Origin: Toxotes chatareus
Taxonomy: Eukaryota; Chordata; Actinopteri; Toxotidae
Reading direction: 5' to 3'
NCBI GenBank assembly: GCA_016801885.1
Contig: CM028893.1
Location: forward strand, 10,181,950 to 10,245,949
DNA: 64,000 nt
Under the pieces are notes generated by a model, which worked only from the letters and a program-made list of their open reading frames with translations, did not search any database and was not told the DNA's origin. Made by a program: the position numbers and the translations under genes. Below are positions 11,481 through 23,717 of the stretch, piece by piece; the stretch's first letter is position 1, and each line of letters starts with the position of its first letter.

Positions 11481-12817
11481 TGTGTTGGTGCTAAGAGACA
11501 GTTATAGTATATCCTCAGCTGTCCTCCATAAAGAAACATGACTCTACATGAGTCTACAGCCATGTTAGCAGCTCTGTGAGCTTTGAGCTAAACACTTGTT
11601 GTTGTTAGCACTGTGTTCTCAAGGTGTTAAGTAAACAAGATTGAACCAGGGGTCTCATCCAAATTGGAGTACCTCCACATTGTTGGACTCTAATAAAGTG
11701 GAAGTAACTTTTTCCCTTTTTCTGACACCATGTTTTTGTCCTCCAGACAAAGTTTTAGTAATAGCTGGAACGTTGTGGAGCTCAGCATTTACAGAAAGTA
11801 CTGTATTTTTCGGCATGGCACTGTCTGCAGGAGGTTGTTTGTGATTGTGTGGAATTGCTGCTCCATTTTCATCACACGAACCCCCCCCCCCCAAAAAAAA
11901 CAGCGATGTCATCTGTCTTATTAGCACGTTTGAGATGGGTCTGGATTCAGAGGAGAATCGACTCAGCAAGAAAATAATAGGGACCGTCGTCTGTCCTCTT
12001 GGAGACGCATTAAACAGGAGGTGAAAATATGGAAATGCCGTACAGTTACAATGTGTCATTTCTAAAAAGCCAAGACTACAAAAAAGAATAAAAACTGCAT
12101 GCTATTAGAGCTTCACCTGCATCCCTAATACATGGATTTGACCTACAATGCAAATTTGCCAACTTCAAAACTAACCCAGTTACAGCTTTCGGCTCACAGA
12201 CATAACTCATATTTGTTCTTAGGACAACAATGACGTGAGGGGAACAAGATAAGGAGAGGGAGTTAGGAAGGCGAATCCGGATTGTGCTTTTCCAGTTGGT
12301 GAGGGTAAATTATGGAAAATCAGCTTACAGTAATCCCAGCACTCGTTGAAGGGGGGGATCATCCCAGGCGACTTGACATCATTGTGCACTTTTGAAAATG
12401 ATGTGCTTGTTAGCGAGGAGGCATGAAACACACTCGGGCTCATATTTGCAGCCTCATAGCCAGTAATGGAGCCTTTTCGTTGCCCTCTATGCATCACGTA
12501 TGTTTATTATGAACTCTGCATTCATGTGCTGTGGCTTTGTTATTTGAATGTATTTAGCACAAATAACTATTAACAGCAGTGAGTGTTTGTGTTAGCTGCC
12601 GACCTGCCCAAATACAGCAAACATCTGAAGTCATTAGCTTTTGTCGCTGTGAATGGACAACCTGTGTAAAGATGGCTGCCTCCTGAGCCTCCCCACAGTG
12701 CCACCAGTGTTTCTCAGCCCCCGTTAAATCCTCTGCCAGATGTTGATGCTTGCTTTGCGATGGGAGGCGAGCCACGGTGTCACTTCAGAAAGCTGCCATA
12801 TGTCGACACCTAGGGCA
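11481..12817. other. Non-coding stretch, no gene seen
   Basis: Contains poly-C then poly-A at 11881-11900. A 134-codon minus-strand frame (11655-12059) runs across this tract and reads it as a glycine run. It has no recognisable domain and I treat it as spurious. Confidence 0.5.
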
Positions 12818-12913
12818 CATTCTCACCTAGCGTGTTTACAGCACTTTATTCAAAACCCGCCACATTAACTGGAGCAGTTAATGTCTGCTTCGTTTAGAAA
12901 GGTGAGAACAATG
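12818..12913. mobile_element. Possible MITE-like fragment with inverted ends
   Basis: CATTCTCACCT at 12818-12828 is mirrored by AGGTGAGAACAATG at 12900-12913, complementary apart from a CA insertion. The roughly 70 bp between contain a second inverted word pair (CATTAACTG and CAGTTAATG at about 12863-12882). I recall similar 'cacattctcacct' sequences in fish non-autonomous DNA elements. No target-site duplication is obvious, so the true ends may lie outside this interval. Confidence 0.35.
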
Positions 12914-13165
12914 ATTTTCAGACTGAGAGTTTTTCAAAAATAACCTTGCTGAAATGTCTTAAAATTGGATCCCCTTTAAACCAAAGTGAAGCGCAGTTTG
13001 TTTCGAATGAGAGCAACATTTTACCAGTTACAAAAAGCAACCAAATCCAAAAAGCAGGGATTTTAGTTTCAGACTTTTCATAGTGTAGCAAAAGGGCCCA
13101 TCCACAACCTGCAGTTTTTATTATTTTTTTATTATTATTTATTTATGATGCTTATATCTCTTTAT
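12914..13165. other. Non-coding, AT-rich low complexity at the right end
   Basis: Unremarkable unique sequence, then a TTATTA/TTTA-rich patch at about 13115-13150 just before a family B repeat fragment. Confidence 0.5.
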
Positions 13166-13250
13166 TTTTGAGAAATACACTTATTCACCTTTGTGCGAGC
13201 AGTTAGACAAGAAGATCAATACCCCTCTCATGTCTGTACGCAAATAGGTA
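13166..13250 (+). mobile_element. Family B interspersed repeat, fragment
   Basis: Contains 'GTTAGACAAGAAGATCAATA', then 'CTCTCATGTCTGTACGC'. Matching words occur at 40151-40395, around 47035-47205 and at 60507-60605, so this is a dispersed family. I recall it as a widespread percomorph repeat but do not know its name. Only its left half is present here. Confidence 0.6.
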
Positions 13251-15859
13251 ACATAATATATGGTTTGACAAATTATAATGCAATTGGTAAGGCATGCATT
13301 TATCAATGTAAGTTACGCTATAACAACATTATGCTATAAAATGATAAAAATCAAATTCAGACGTTGCTGTCAGTGTTCATTTTCAGTATTTGCAACGGTT
13401 TAATGGGTGATTAGGTAAGACTATATTTATACTGCACTAATTCTTGTGCTGGAAAGATCTAAAACTATAATCTGTGTGTAAATCAGCAGTTGTCCATCCC
13501 TTGATCATTTAAGTGCATGCTTGATTTCTCCTGCACCTGTCTAATGCGTGCTCCTGCTGCATATTTCTGCAAGCTCTGGTCTCATTTTCCTTGTGTGATA
13601 AAAGCCGTACAGCATCAGCATTAACACACAGGCAGCCTTTTCCCCTGAGCTTTTTTAATCTACCTGCAGAGTTGGAAGCCATTTCAAAGTACTGCGTTCA
13701 TGCCAAGCAATGCTTTTAAACAATTGCTGCTGTTGTTAGTTTGGACTTTGTAACTACAAACTGGATGCGTACAATTTTCCACATCTGGACTCATTTAGAG
13801 CCTCAGATGATACTTTTTTTTTTTTTTTAATCAATAGTGACAGAGCTGACTTTAATTTTAAAACGGGAACATCGATTATCATTGATTTCAGAGTAAGCTA
13901 CTGAATACTCCTCCTTCTCTTCGAAAAGCAAAAAAAAAAAAAAAAGCTGTCTGCAATTTTCTTTTTCCCTCTTTCCCCTCCAAGACAGAGTTTTAATCAA
14001 GAAATGTCTCCATGTAATTATGCCCCAAAAAAATCTACCCAAGAAAAACAAGGGGACCTTATGAGTGGGTTAATAAGCCAATTTCTGCTGAAAGATGTCA
14101 CCTGTCCAATTATGAGAGGAATGGTTCAGTAAAATCACTTGACACATCCATGCACTTAAAGTAAGAGCTAAAAAAAACAGCAAAGCAAACTACATGGAGA
14201 TCAACAGACCTTGATGTCTTTTCCAATATTAATCTTATTGGTTACAAATATATTAATCATGAAAAGTCTATGTCCCATGTTAGGAACTACAGTTTCATGT
14301 ATTTCATAGACGCATTTTTTGTATGTATTGCAGCTTGAACTTACCACTATGGCAAATACAGCTCCGCTAACAGGAAAAATAACATCTAGAGAAGTAATTA
14401 CAGAATGTAAATACATTTAATGGCTAAAGCTGAAAAAAATGCATACCATAAATAGTATCAAAAACAAGGTCGCATTTAATGAAAATCTTAAGGATTACAA
14501 CTTTAAACTACTGTAGAATCATTTATAGCGATTTCCTCACTGTTTGATTCACTGCCAGTCTATTTTAAAGGGAGCTTCTGTCTGCGTTTCTGCTTGTTCC
14601 CAACTGGGCTGTTTACTGTCGCTTTCTGAAAACTACAACCCTAGATTTAAAAAAAATCCTTTTTCTCCACTAAACTAATTAAAAAGAGAACAGATTCCTG
14701 GAATGCTTCTTGGGTATAGGGGAGCGGCGAGCGTGGGCTTTGTCTGGTTGGGAGTGGGATGGGGGATTTCCAAAGGGCATGCGGTCTGTTCGCACGAAGC
14801 CCCAAGATGCACGGCTGACATTGAGGTTTTGACCTTCATCAGGATATTGTGGAGGTAGCGTGGGTGAACAGGCCTCCATGGCCACTGTGATGAGTTGTGA
14901 TGGAGCTTTGCTGATGACGGTTCATGTGATGCTGCTGGCAATCACGGTGATGCAGATGGTGATGGTGATGAAGGATGACAATGTTTGTGATGGCAGTGAT
15001 GCTGATTGTCAATATTTGTTGAAAATCGTTGGAGAGGGGCATCAGTCCTCTCATCAAATTCACAGCACTTGCAATTTACTCCTTTTATAGATCATAGATA
15101 ACCCAACTTCAAATTTGCTAGATCTTTTTTGTGATCCTTTTTTATTGCAGATGAAAAGGAATGAACTAGGTGACATCTTAGCTCTGACCACCTGATTAGA
15201 AGTTGCTGCAACTTGTAGGCATAGTCCAAAGTCAATTTATGGCAGGAAATATGTGTGAAATGCTTTTTTAAATTCATTTAAAATACAAAATATTCAGCAT
15301 TTGAATGCCATTTTATGTATCACTTTCACTGTGTTGAGCATTAAGTACAGTGACAAGAGCAAATTTAGATTTTAATTTATATACTGGATCGAGTCTGTAA
15401 TTAATAATTATGTGAGTCACCACATGGGAATAACGTTTCAACTGGCATTTGCCTAATGGCCATCAAGGCAGCAGAGAGTTTGACGTTTAGATGCTACAGT
15501 TCCACAGACAGAGTACTGTAACTGGCAGAGATACAGAGCCATTTGTTTCCCCTTGATGTGATTGGCTCGCGGTCAGACAGATTTTACGGCAGCCAGCAGG
15601 GACAAACAACAAGCAAAAGCCAAAGTATAGGCTAACTGAGGCAGTCAAATGTTAATGCCTCAAAAAGTTGCAGGTATCTTTGACAAGTGACTTTGATGTA
15701 TCTTGTGGGTATCTGGCACCTGACAGGTGGTGGCTGTCAGACTGGCTTGTAGGTGGCAGATGGGTGGGCTTTCACTTTGTCAGATGACCACATCCTCTAC
15801 CTCTCTATGGCTCAGCAAGGCGTTATGTGTAATCCCCTTGCCCCCTACCATCCTTCCCG
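13251..15859. other. Non-coding stretch, no gene seen
   Basis: Includes T15 at 13814-13828, a poly-A run at about 13930-13946 and the degenerate GATG-type array at 14886-15015. Frames are under 90 codons. The minus-strand His-rich frames near 14840-15060 are by-products of the GATG array. Confidence 0.5.
14886..15015 (+). repeat. Degenerate TGATG/GATGGT trinucleotide-type array
   Basis: Repeated GATG, TGATGG and TGATGC words with frequent interruptions, an old decayed tandem array. It reads as Met/Val/Asp or His-rich peptides depending on frame. Confidence 0.7.
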
Positions 15860-15994
15860 CTGATAAAACTTTCCTTCCTCTCTCTCTCTCTACCCTGTCA
15901 CCTCTCACTTCTTTGCTCTGTGATCGCCTCTCTCCTCTTTATCTTCCTCCTCCTCCAGCTCTTTTTTTTTTCCTCCTCCATCTCCTGTTTCCAG
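15860..15994 (+). repeat. Pyrimidine-rich tract ending in TTTCCAG
   Basis: CT-rich sequence with a run of ten T, ending TCTCCTGTTTCCAG. The last 45 bases have the form of a strong vertebrate polypyrimidine tract plus acceptor AG at 15993-15994. An earlier CAG interrupts the tract near 15957. Confidence 0.7.
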
Positions 15995-16026
15995 GCCTAG
16001 ATCTGCCTGTGTGCGGGTCAAGAAAA
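15995..16026 (+). other. Candidate 32-nt microexon between splice-like sites
   Basis: A strong acceptor-like sequence (TTTCCAG) lies directly left, and AAAA|GTAAGA, a good donor-like sequence, lies directly right. The enclosed 32 nt are not a multiple of three. One of three frames has an immediate stop and two are open. No flanking exon, branch point or homology supports splicing. Pyrimidine tracts with nearby GTAAGA arise by chance in 64 kb, so I keep this as a candidate only. Confidence 0.15.
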
Positions 16027-18283
16027 GTAAGATCTGACAAATAGCTTGTGTGTGATTGGTGAGGCTGGATTAGCTCCTATGTGCCTGTCAAGCAGCCTGT
16101 TTTGGAGACAATTCTGCAATGTCCACATAAATACAGAGAGTGTGTGAATCCACTTAAGCACTCAACATTTACTGAGGGATTCAACCAAAGAAAGTCAAGA
16201 GGCTTCACTTGTCCTTGTTCTCCTCCCTTCTCCATTATTCTTTCACTCTTTTCTTGGTATTTCCATATCACACAGTGGTGAGTAGCTCACTAAGACATTA
16301 CCTGAAAGTGTAAAATGCCTCTGCATTTACCAATACACTCTCCAGCATCTGTTCAGTGCAAATATTACAGCAACGCGCCTTCTGTTCTTGAAATTAAGAA
16401 GCATGGGAAAAAGAATTCAGTTGCATGTGAAAGACAAGATTTCTTTTAATTCCCTGACGCATGTCAGATTCATTCAAAACCATTTTTTCGATCCACATCC
16501 AATTCCGCTCCATATTCCGAAACGGTGATCTCGGTTCACTTCCCCTCGAAAGTCACATAAAGGCATCTGATCCACATGCTTTGCTTCTTCAGATGGGCCT
16601 CTTACCCCTCATGAATTGCTGATGCATTGCAGGTTTAACAGAGCAGCTCCAGTTCTTCCAGTTATAATGCCTTTCAAATGCTGATCCAGGATGCCCTTGC
16701 CACAACAGAACCGGCAAAGCTGAGAAAGCCTCAGGACAGAGTGGGCTGCATAAGACACTAACAGAGAGCAGAGAGGAGAGCAAAGCTCTATTGGATAACT
16801 GCCTGGCTTTTTCCACAGCACTTGACCCTGGTACACACCTCTCCCTCCCCTCTTCCTCCACCTTCTTCTCCTCCTCAGCACCAGCAAATGAAGTGTCCCT
16901 GCTCTCGGCTCTGATCCTGAGAACCTATGACAGCCAAAGCCTTCCTGCTCTCTGAAGTAAGCCCTGGCAGCGATAGGCTAGTGTACTATTCCCCACTCCA
17001 GCCCAGGCTGCAAGGCATGAACACAGGCACAACAAAGCCAATGTGACTGCAGTGAATAGAAAGACTGAGGGGAATGAGAGGAAAGGTAAAGGGTGCTTGA
17101 CCTTGCCTGTCAGAGTGTTACTTTAAATGCACTTTAGTGAGAAATGCTGCTTGTGCTGAGATTGAAGAACGGAAGAGCAAAACAAAAAGTCCAGGTAACT
17201 TTTAGTTTAGTAGTTTTCATGATTCTCGTTTCTGTTGGCTGCCACTTTCTCATACTTTATGAATGGCTTATTACACGCAAGTACTGGTTGTTAAATGCTA
17301 ATAAATCCTTTGTTGATGCTTTGATCTGCAATGAATAAGAGCAAAATGTGTCATATTGTGAAAAACTCACTGTGTATGATATACCTCCTCCTGTAGCTTC
17401 CTTAATTCATCCTGACAGCTTACTTGAAAGGGTGAAATTAATCACTTATTAACTTTATTGTTAATGTTAAATAGGCTTTAATTAGTAGCAACTTATTAAC
17501 TAATTAGTTAATTAATTCATTATCTCACAGTGCTCTATAAGTCAGTTCATCTTATATCAGAGAATTAGAAACCTTTTAAATAATGACTTGCTAACTTTTA
17601 AGGTTAATACTTTTTTAAATGTTAAATTAAAGTTAATATTAAAGACAATTACTCAAAATGTTGGGAATTTTGTTGAGTTTTCTCACAACCTGGCAACCCA
17701 AAAGTTATCACCATCAGTTGCTGTTACTTATGAACCCCTTATAAAGTATACTTTATTCTGAAGTAGAACTGAATTTGAAGTTTATTTTTAAATGTACTAC
17801 ACTTGTAATTCATCCACTGGTCTGTGTTGGTGCTGGCCAGAGCTCAGAGCTCCCACCCATTACAGCCTGTGTAGCCTTTACAAGGCCCCTTACAAACAGA
17901 TTATTATCAATCCACAGCGGTAAGGAAATCATGTCTCTCTAAGACAGATTGCTCTGTTAAGGTGCTCCATAATTTAATATCCTTCTCATTCTTCATCTCC
18001 CTTCTTTCTCTCCCTCCTTCCCTCCCTCCATCAGCCAGGAAAAGTCATGCTGAGTTCCTTAAAATGTATTAAATTATGATGTGTCATGAAAGTAATTCTC
18101 TCCCAGGAGTATGAATCACATGACGGATCCCTCTCCGGCCTTACCTTTGACACACTGTATGCACATAGCAGGGTAATAGATTAAAATTAGCCTCAAGTTC
18201 CTTAAATTATTGACCCTGGCCCCGTTTTTTGCCTCCTGTCAGCAATCAGTTTACAGGGAGGTGTGTGTGCTAATGCTAAATGG
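16027..18283. other. Non-coding stretch, no gene seen
   Basis: Pyrimidine-rich patch at about 16835-16878. About 17395-17660 is very AT-rich with many TTAA/TTAATTAA words. Sequence at 18035-18245 (after a CCCTCC-type run) is repeat-free, with ATTA and CATGA words, and has an enhancer-like texture. Frames are under 93 codons and unrecognised. Confidence 0.5.
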
Positions 18284-18315
18284 AGGGAGGGAGGAGGGGG
18301 ATGGGGATGGGGGGG
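18284..18315 (+). repeat. G-rich tract, G-quadruplex motif
   Basis: GGG, GGG, GGGGG, GGGG and a seven-G run are separated by short A/AT/AGGA linkers, which satisfies a four-run G-quadruplex pattern on the plus strand. Confidence 0.8.
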
Positions 18316-19370
18316 CGCTTTACTTCACCTTGCTGTCAAATTGGACTGTTAGTTTTTCCTGAAGACTTTTGTTGAGCATGTGGGAAATGAATGGATGAGG
18401 GGAAGGTGGGACTTGAGTTTCAGCGATACAACACTACATCAGTGAAATGGCTTGTTGGTGCACTCTTAATAATGTACCTTTAAAAATTCATGGATGGAAT
18501 TTGAATTAATTCAATTTTTAATACCAACCATTTATTATTAAGCCCTTTCCAATGAATATTTCACATTCTAATCTTATTAACAAGACAGTGTTAAGACTTT
18601 CTTTGCCACACAACAGATTTTCCTTAACTCGTGTTTACCCATGATAAACCCATTCTGGGGCAGACTCTGGTGTAATTCAGTCGGAAAAAATGAGGAGATT
18701 GGTATGCGTGGTGCTCACATTAAAAGGACATTTGTGCAATTGCCCATTTGTTTGCTTTTTTAAGCCTGAATAAACATGCTCCGATGGAATTTCATCTCAG
18801 CTCCAATATGCAATAGTAAGAAATTATCACATCCTTGACCTTCAAAGTAGCATTCATCTGTGTGCCAGATGATATATTTGTATTTTGAGAGCTATTTGGC
18901 TTCTACAATGCCGAATGGGATCTGCTTGGATTTAAACATCTCTTTAGCCACACATACTCTCAGGCCATTTTGGTATTTAAGGGCTATAGCTAACTGGCCA
19001 CCAGGCTCAGTTTATATGCCAGTGTTTTATTAATTCCTGACAACCTGTAGCAGAAACAGAAATGCAGCATTTTCTCTTCAGTTTCCCCCTGCTTGCCACT
19101 CTGTGAAGACCTTGCACATCCCACCGGCTGTTTTTATGGATCTCTGAGTGTTTTCCCTGCTTTTTTTTTTTTCCTCCTCTCAAGTGACACAATAACTTTG
19201 TTTACGTGGTGATATCCTCCTAGAGGGTCAGATCACCTGCGTTTGTGTACACAGGTCAGATCTGTGGGGAGTTGTCACCAGCTCTCAGTGTCTCTAATGA
19301 ACTCCAGCCTGTTTGACTGACAGATGGGTTATAGGCTGGGAGTAAACTGTGGCGCGACGTGCTGAGCTGC
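18316..19370. other. Non-coding stretch, nothing distinctive
   Basis: Unique AT-rich sequence with no frame over 61 codons. T11 at about 19162-19172. Confidence 0.5.
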
Positions 19371-19397
19371 TGTGTGTGTGTGTGTGTGTGTGTGTGA
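19371..19397 (+). repeat. (TG)n microsatellite, 13 units
   Basis: Perfect TG array of 27 bp. A short CA run follows at about 19430-19439 on the same strand. Confidence 0.95.
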
Positions 19398-21584
19398 CTG
19401 ATTGGATATATGCTTAATGAAGCGATACACACACACACTCAAGCGACACCATGTCATAGATCTGTTTGGGAGGCATGTTGTTGGGGAGGGGGGGGCAGTG
19501 TTGAGAATGAGAACACGTCTGTATGTTACATGTAAATGTTTGTGTTGTGGTATTTGTAAGTACTGGAGAGAGAGAGAGAGACAGGAAACAACCATTTTTG
19601 CAGCTCCGCCTAGTGTGAACTCTATCGTCTTTGTGATTTCATCCCAGCAGGTAGTTCTGCAGTTGCCTGGGGGGGCACAGGGAAAAACTGTGAAGCTCAA
19701 CTAATTTGAGAAAATAGAAATTACAATTTCATTGTCGAAAAAATATATATATTCCCACATAATGAGTCATCTGTAACACTTGGACACTATGTGAGAGTGT
19801 GTCAAAACCGGCTGTTGAGGTAGCACAGATATCTAAATGTACTGGATAGAAGGTGGTTGATAGTGTTGATATTGTACCATGATGGGTGGTGTTGGTGAAG
19901 GGAGTTTATCTGACAGGCTGTGCATCTGCGTTAGTGTATGGCATGTTTACAGCTTTTTATACGTTCACCAGGTTCATGCGTGTTGTCTGTTATTCCATGT
20001 ATAAATATTACAATCACAGCTATTTGGTCCAAACTGCAGTGCTGTATGTGAGCCCTGGTTGCGTGCATCATTAAGTTTACAGTATGTGAACTTTGTGTTG
20101 TCCTCGCTCTTTAAATGCAGTGTAGTTGGTGCATTCGACACAGAGGACTGCCCTTGAAAAAGCATCACTCATATTCCTCATCAAAACAACTCACCAGCCG
20201 ACTCAGGGGAATCCAGGGCAATATAACAGAAAATAGTCAACATCTCAGACTGTCGCCGTCCTTCTGTCCTTTTCTGTTTTTTATTTCTTTTGTTTTTGTT
20301 TTGTGTTTTTTCTTTTGTTTTTCATTTTTCTTCTTTAATGACGAATACTCCAACCTCAGGTGTGTAGTACCTCGATCTGTGTGGCTTTGTTGTCTTGTCA
20401 GTGTCGTGACTTTGAAGTCATATTTTACGTTGCACAATGCTCATTTCCTTTCTTTTTTATATTTATTTATTTGCCCATGGCAGTCCAATATCATTAGTTT
20501 CCCCCTGAATGAAAAAGAATGAAATGACGATGATAAGAGAAGAAAAAGAAAGAAAAAAATCCTGCCTGTGCCAATTTTTCCACCAATTCTTGACTCATCT
20601 CAAAACTCAGTTACTCTTTCAATTATTCTAAACTAGAAAGATCTCTCCAAAGAGGTGACAACACTGACAAAGCTAGTGTTGCATCTATCAGCTTGAAAAT
20701 AATTTGATGTCAGTCACTTTTTATTTGTTGCATATCGAGGGTAGTGGTGACAGAATTGATTCACGGTGACTCATTTTTAGGTGGGAAACATGAAGAGAGG
20801 AAATGAGAAAAGGTTGTGATTTACCATGCAGCGATCCCTTTATTCTGTCCCTCAACTTAATTGGAGTGGCCCAGCAAGCGCCTTACATAGCCCATCAGAT
20901 TGTTAGCAATGACAACAGAGACTTTCTATGTTGTTGTTTCATTATGAATCCTAAATGTATGTATGATTTGCCCCTCAAATCAATATCACATCTTTGGCTG
21001 GATTCCACAAAATGGCAGCTGGTGCGCGCAGCAGCTCATCGTTTTCAGTCCGACTGACAGGAATCCAGAATATGTGACATTGCAGCAGATTTGTTAACAG
21101 CGAGCTCCCAATTTGATTTGATGTAATCCTGTTCCAGTTCATTGTGTGGATCTGAAGCAAGAGCAGAGACGGAGCCGCAGAGCTTATTTTTGTGTCTGTG
21201 TGCTGCAGGCTCAGCGGGCTCTATAATCTGCGGTGTGATATTCTACGCCGGCCACCGCTTCGTACTGATCTAGAGATCACTCCTGCCACGCTCAACAGCA
21301 AAATACAGACATAAACGCTCATGCAGGCCAACACTCCAGGCACCGGGAGTGGTCTTATATGTGCACATGCACACATTTAAGCACGCACACACACACACTC
21401 CCTTTCTCTTAGCCATAAATACACTGCACAGTATATTCTCCGCTCTAATGACTCTGTTTCATTCTCTGTTCATGGCTGTCCGACTCTGACTGCTGCTAAT
21501 GCTGCTACTGCTGTGTTAACAGTAGATAAATGGCACTGCTCACAGTCTAGATTACATTAGATCTCCAATCAAGAAGTAATGGGT
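19398..21584. other. Non-coding stretch, no gene seen
   Basis: Contains a G-run at about 19484-19497 and a T-rich low-complexity patch at 20273-20335 that makes a phenylalanine-rich 135-codon frame. A short CA patch lies near 21384-21400. No recognisable protein. Confidence 0.5.
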
Positions 21585-21598
21585 GTTGTCATGGCAAC
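21585..21598 (+). promoter_or_regulatory. RFX X-box motif (GTTGTCATGGCAAC)
   Basis: The 14-mer GTTGTCATGGCAAC differs from the ideal RFX palindrome GTTGCCATGGCAAC at one base. RFX factors bind such X-boxes in promoters and enhancers of ciliary and neural genes. A match this close is not expected often by chance in 64 kb. The surroundings show no TATA box, CpG cluster or adjacent gene, so if it works it is more likely distal. Confidence 0.5.
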
Positions 21599-23332
21599 CA
21601 CATCCAACAGGCATAGGAGGACAGGCAAGGGGTGGGCCAGGGGGGGCAAACAAGCAAGGTTGAAGACAGTCAAGACTCGAAATATACTTAAAACATGGAA
21701 AGCGCAACTGAATCATGGACAGTATTTCTGTCTCCAGTTTCCAAGTGAATGCATGCCCCTTTGTAAGACATGAGAAAAGAAAAAGCTTGCATGTGTAGCC
21801 ATAATGGGCTTTTCTTCAAACCTCTTTCATTCGAATAGATGCAAGGAGTACAGTTTCAAAGATCATATCTGTTTGTTGTATCTTGGTTGTGGCTAAAACT
21901 TTAGAAACAAGGCATGAGAAGTGATCGTTCTTTCATCGGTATTGTGAACTGGCATGTTTTTTTGCTCAAAAACATGAAGTCGTGTCTGTAAAATCTCTCT
22001 AGGTGTAATATAAAATAATAAACAGGTAAACAGATCGCAGTTGGTCATTACGTTTTCCTCACTGGGCATGTACAGGCCATACAAACATGCACAAACGCCC
22101 ACAAATTCTTGTATCTGGGGCAGGCTGTTTAGCATGAGGCGTTGAGCCTCATTTCTTTGTGTACTTTTTAATTCTTCTGACAAACTTCCACCCCTCTGGA
22201 TATACTTCACTGACAAACAAAACACGTCTGAATACTTCCTTTCAGGAAGAGCTTCTTTTATTTCTCCACTTGCACTAACCCTCACAGACTGACTCCAGGA
22301 CAAAGATCCAGCACACACTGAACTGACAGCATGAAAGACTTGATAATGTTTGCCCCAGAAGATACTGATAAATTTTATTGGATTGCTTTGTCCCATATGA
22401 CCTGATGTAATGTGACAGGAAAGTGTGGTATTTGTGCTGAAACGAGAAATGTGTTTGTAATACAAATGAGGCTTCTCTCTGTGTCTCTCTGGAAGTCAAG
22501 TGTAATTTCCTCAAGAAATGGAGACAATAAACAAACATCTACTTGGAATATTCCTCTCTTAGTGATCTACTCACCTTAATAACCAAACTCTTGTTCAAAG
22601 TAGAGGATTTCAGTGGCTTCCTTTGTCCCAATACGTCTTTCTGCATCGTCACTTTACATTTACACCAGTCTGTCTGACCACATTTACACCTGATATCAAT
22701 ATGCAATTGTTAAGCTTGTTTGCTATGAGCAGAAACTATAGTTTTGTTTTCATCTTGACTGAATTTATCTGCTGCTTCATTTAGTTATGTGGAATAACTC
22801 GCTAGAGATAAACTTTATTTTAGCTCTAACCCCCACAGTCAGTCACACGATCTTCCACTTGCATGCCATGAGTCCCCCAAAGCAAAGCTTCTTATTAGGT
22901 AGTTAGCTTATGATGGCAGGAAAAAGGTGGAGTTAGGTGACTTTTCAACTGGTTGGGTGTTTAGCTTGTGGCGTTCGCAATGAATTTACACCTGGCTGAG
23001 AGCTCGGTCCCCATTTTTTGAGGATTAGGCACAAAGGACCTACTTGTTAAAACATTGCTCCACAGCATCACTAGTGGTGAAATCGTTAATGGCAGGTATA
23101 AATTGTGTATTTTTCTTTGGTGGGTCCTAACAGTGACACGTCTCTGCCATACTCATGATCTGTTTCTGTTTCTATCTTGTCAGTAAAGTCAGAAACATAT
23201 GTAAAGAGTTTAGCGTGACTGATGAACTGACCTGGAGCTTTGATGCTGAAAAGCTATCGTTTCAAACTAAAGTTCACATCATCTGTGGCCTTCAGTGTTT
23301 TGTTCAAGCTATTATTCTCATTTCGTCTCCTG
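21599..23332. other. Non-coding stretch holding the longest open frame
   Basis: A minus-strand frame of 190 codons (21893-22465) has no family resemblance, signal peptide, clear membrane segment or nearby splice context. About 22800-23100 has the feel of an old dispersed repeat, but I cannot name it. A small hairpin (ATGAGGC/GCCTCAT) lies at 22134-22152. Confidence 0.45.
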
Positions 23333-23347
23333 TTTTTTTTTTTTTTT
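23333..23347 (+). repeat. Poly-T run
   Basis: Fifteen T. Similar runs follow at 23701-23717 and 24048-24083. Confidence 0.9.
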
Positions 23348-23700
23348 ATGATCCAAAAAGCAAAAGCTACATAGCAAGGAAGGGTGAGTCAGACAGCTTT
23401 ATCTCTGGTTTTGTATAATTTTGAAAGGTGTTTTCTCATTCAAGCAATCTACAAAAACAACTCCATTTAAACTACTGCAGCTGCTGTGCACTATTTCTTT
23501 GATAAACACCATTTTCAGACCTTTAGAAACCTTGACATTTACTCTGCTGTTTTCTCCCCACAAACCACGCTGGCTCTTTCAAAAATGGGAGCAACTGCTT
23601 ATGTCTTTGTAAAACACAGAGGCTGAGATTTGCAATACTGCCAGTGACATCTGACTTGTCAAACTAAACTCCACTGCAGCAGTGAATTTTTCGTATCTCT

Positions 23701-23717
23701 TTTTTTTTTTTTTTTTT
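23701..23717 (+). repeat. Poly-T run
   Basis: Seventeen uninterrupted T. Confidence 0.9.

Noticed and set aside
11655..12059. 134-codon minus-strand open frame
   Set aside because: Runs through a poly-C/poly-A tract and has no similarity to known proteins.
14839..15090. Metal-binding His-rich peptide on the minus strand
   Set aside because: Product of the degenerate GATG array, not a protein family.
20115..20522. 135-codon plus-strand open frame with hydrophobic run
   Set aside because: The hydrophobic stretch is only the T-rich tract at 20273-20335 read as Phe/Leu, not a credible membrane protein.
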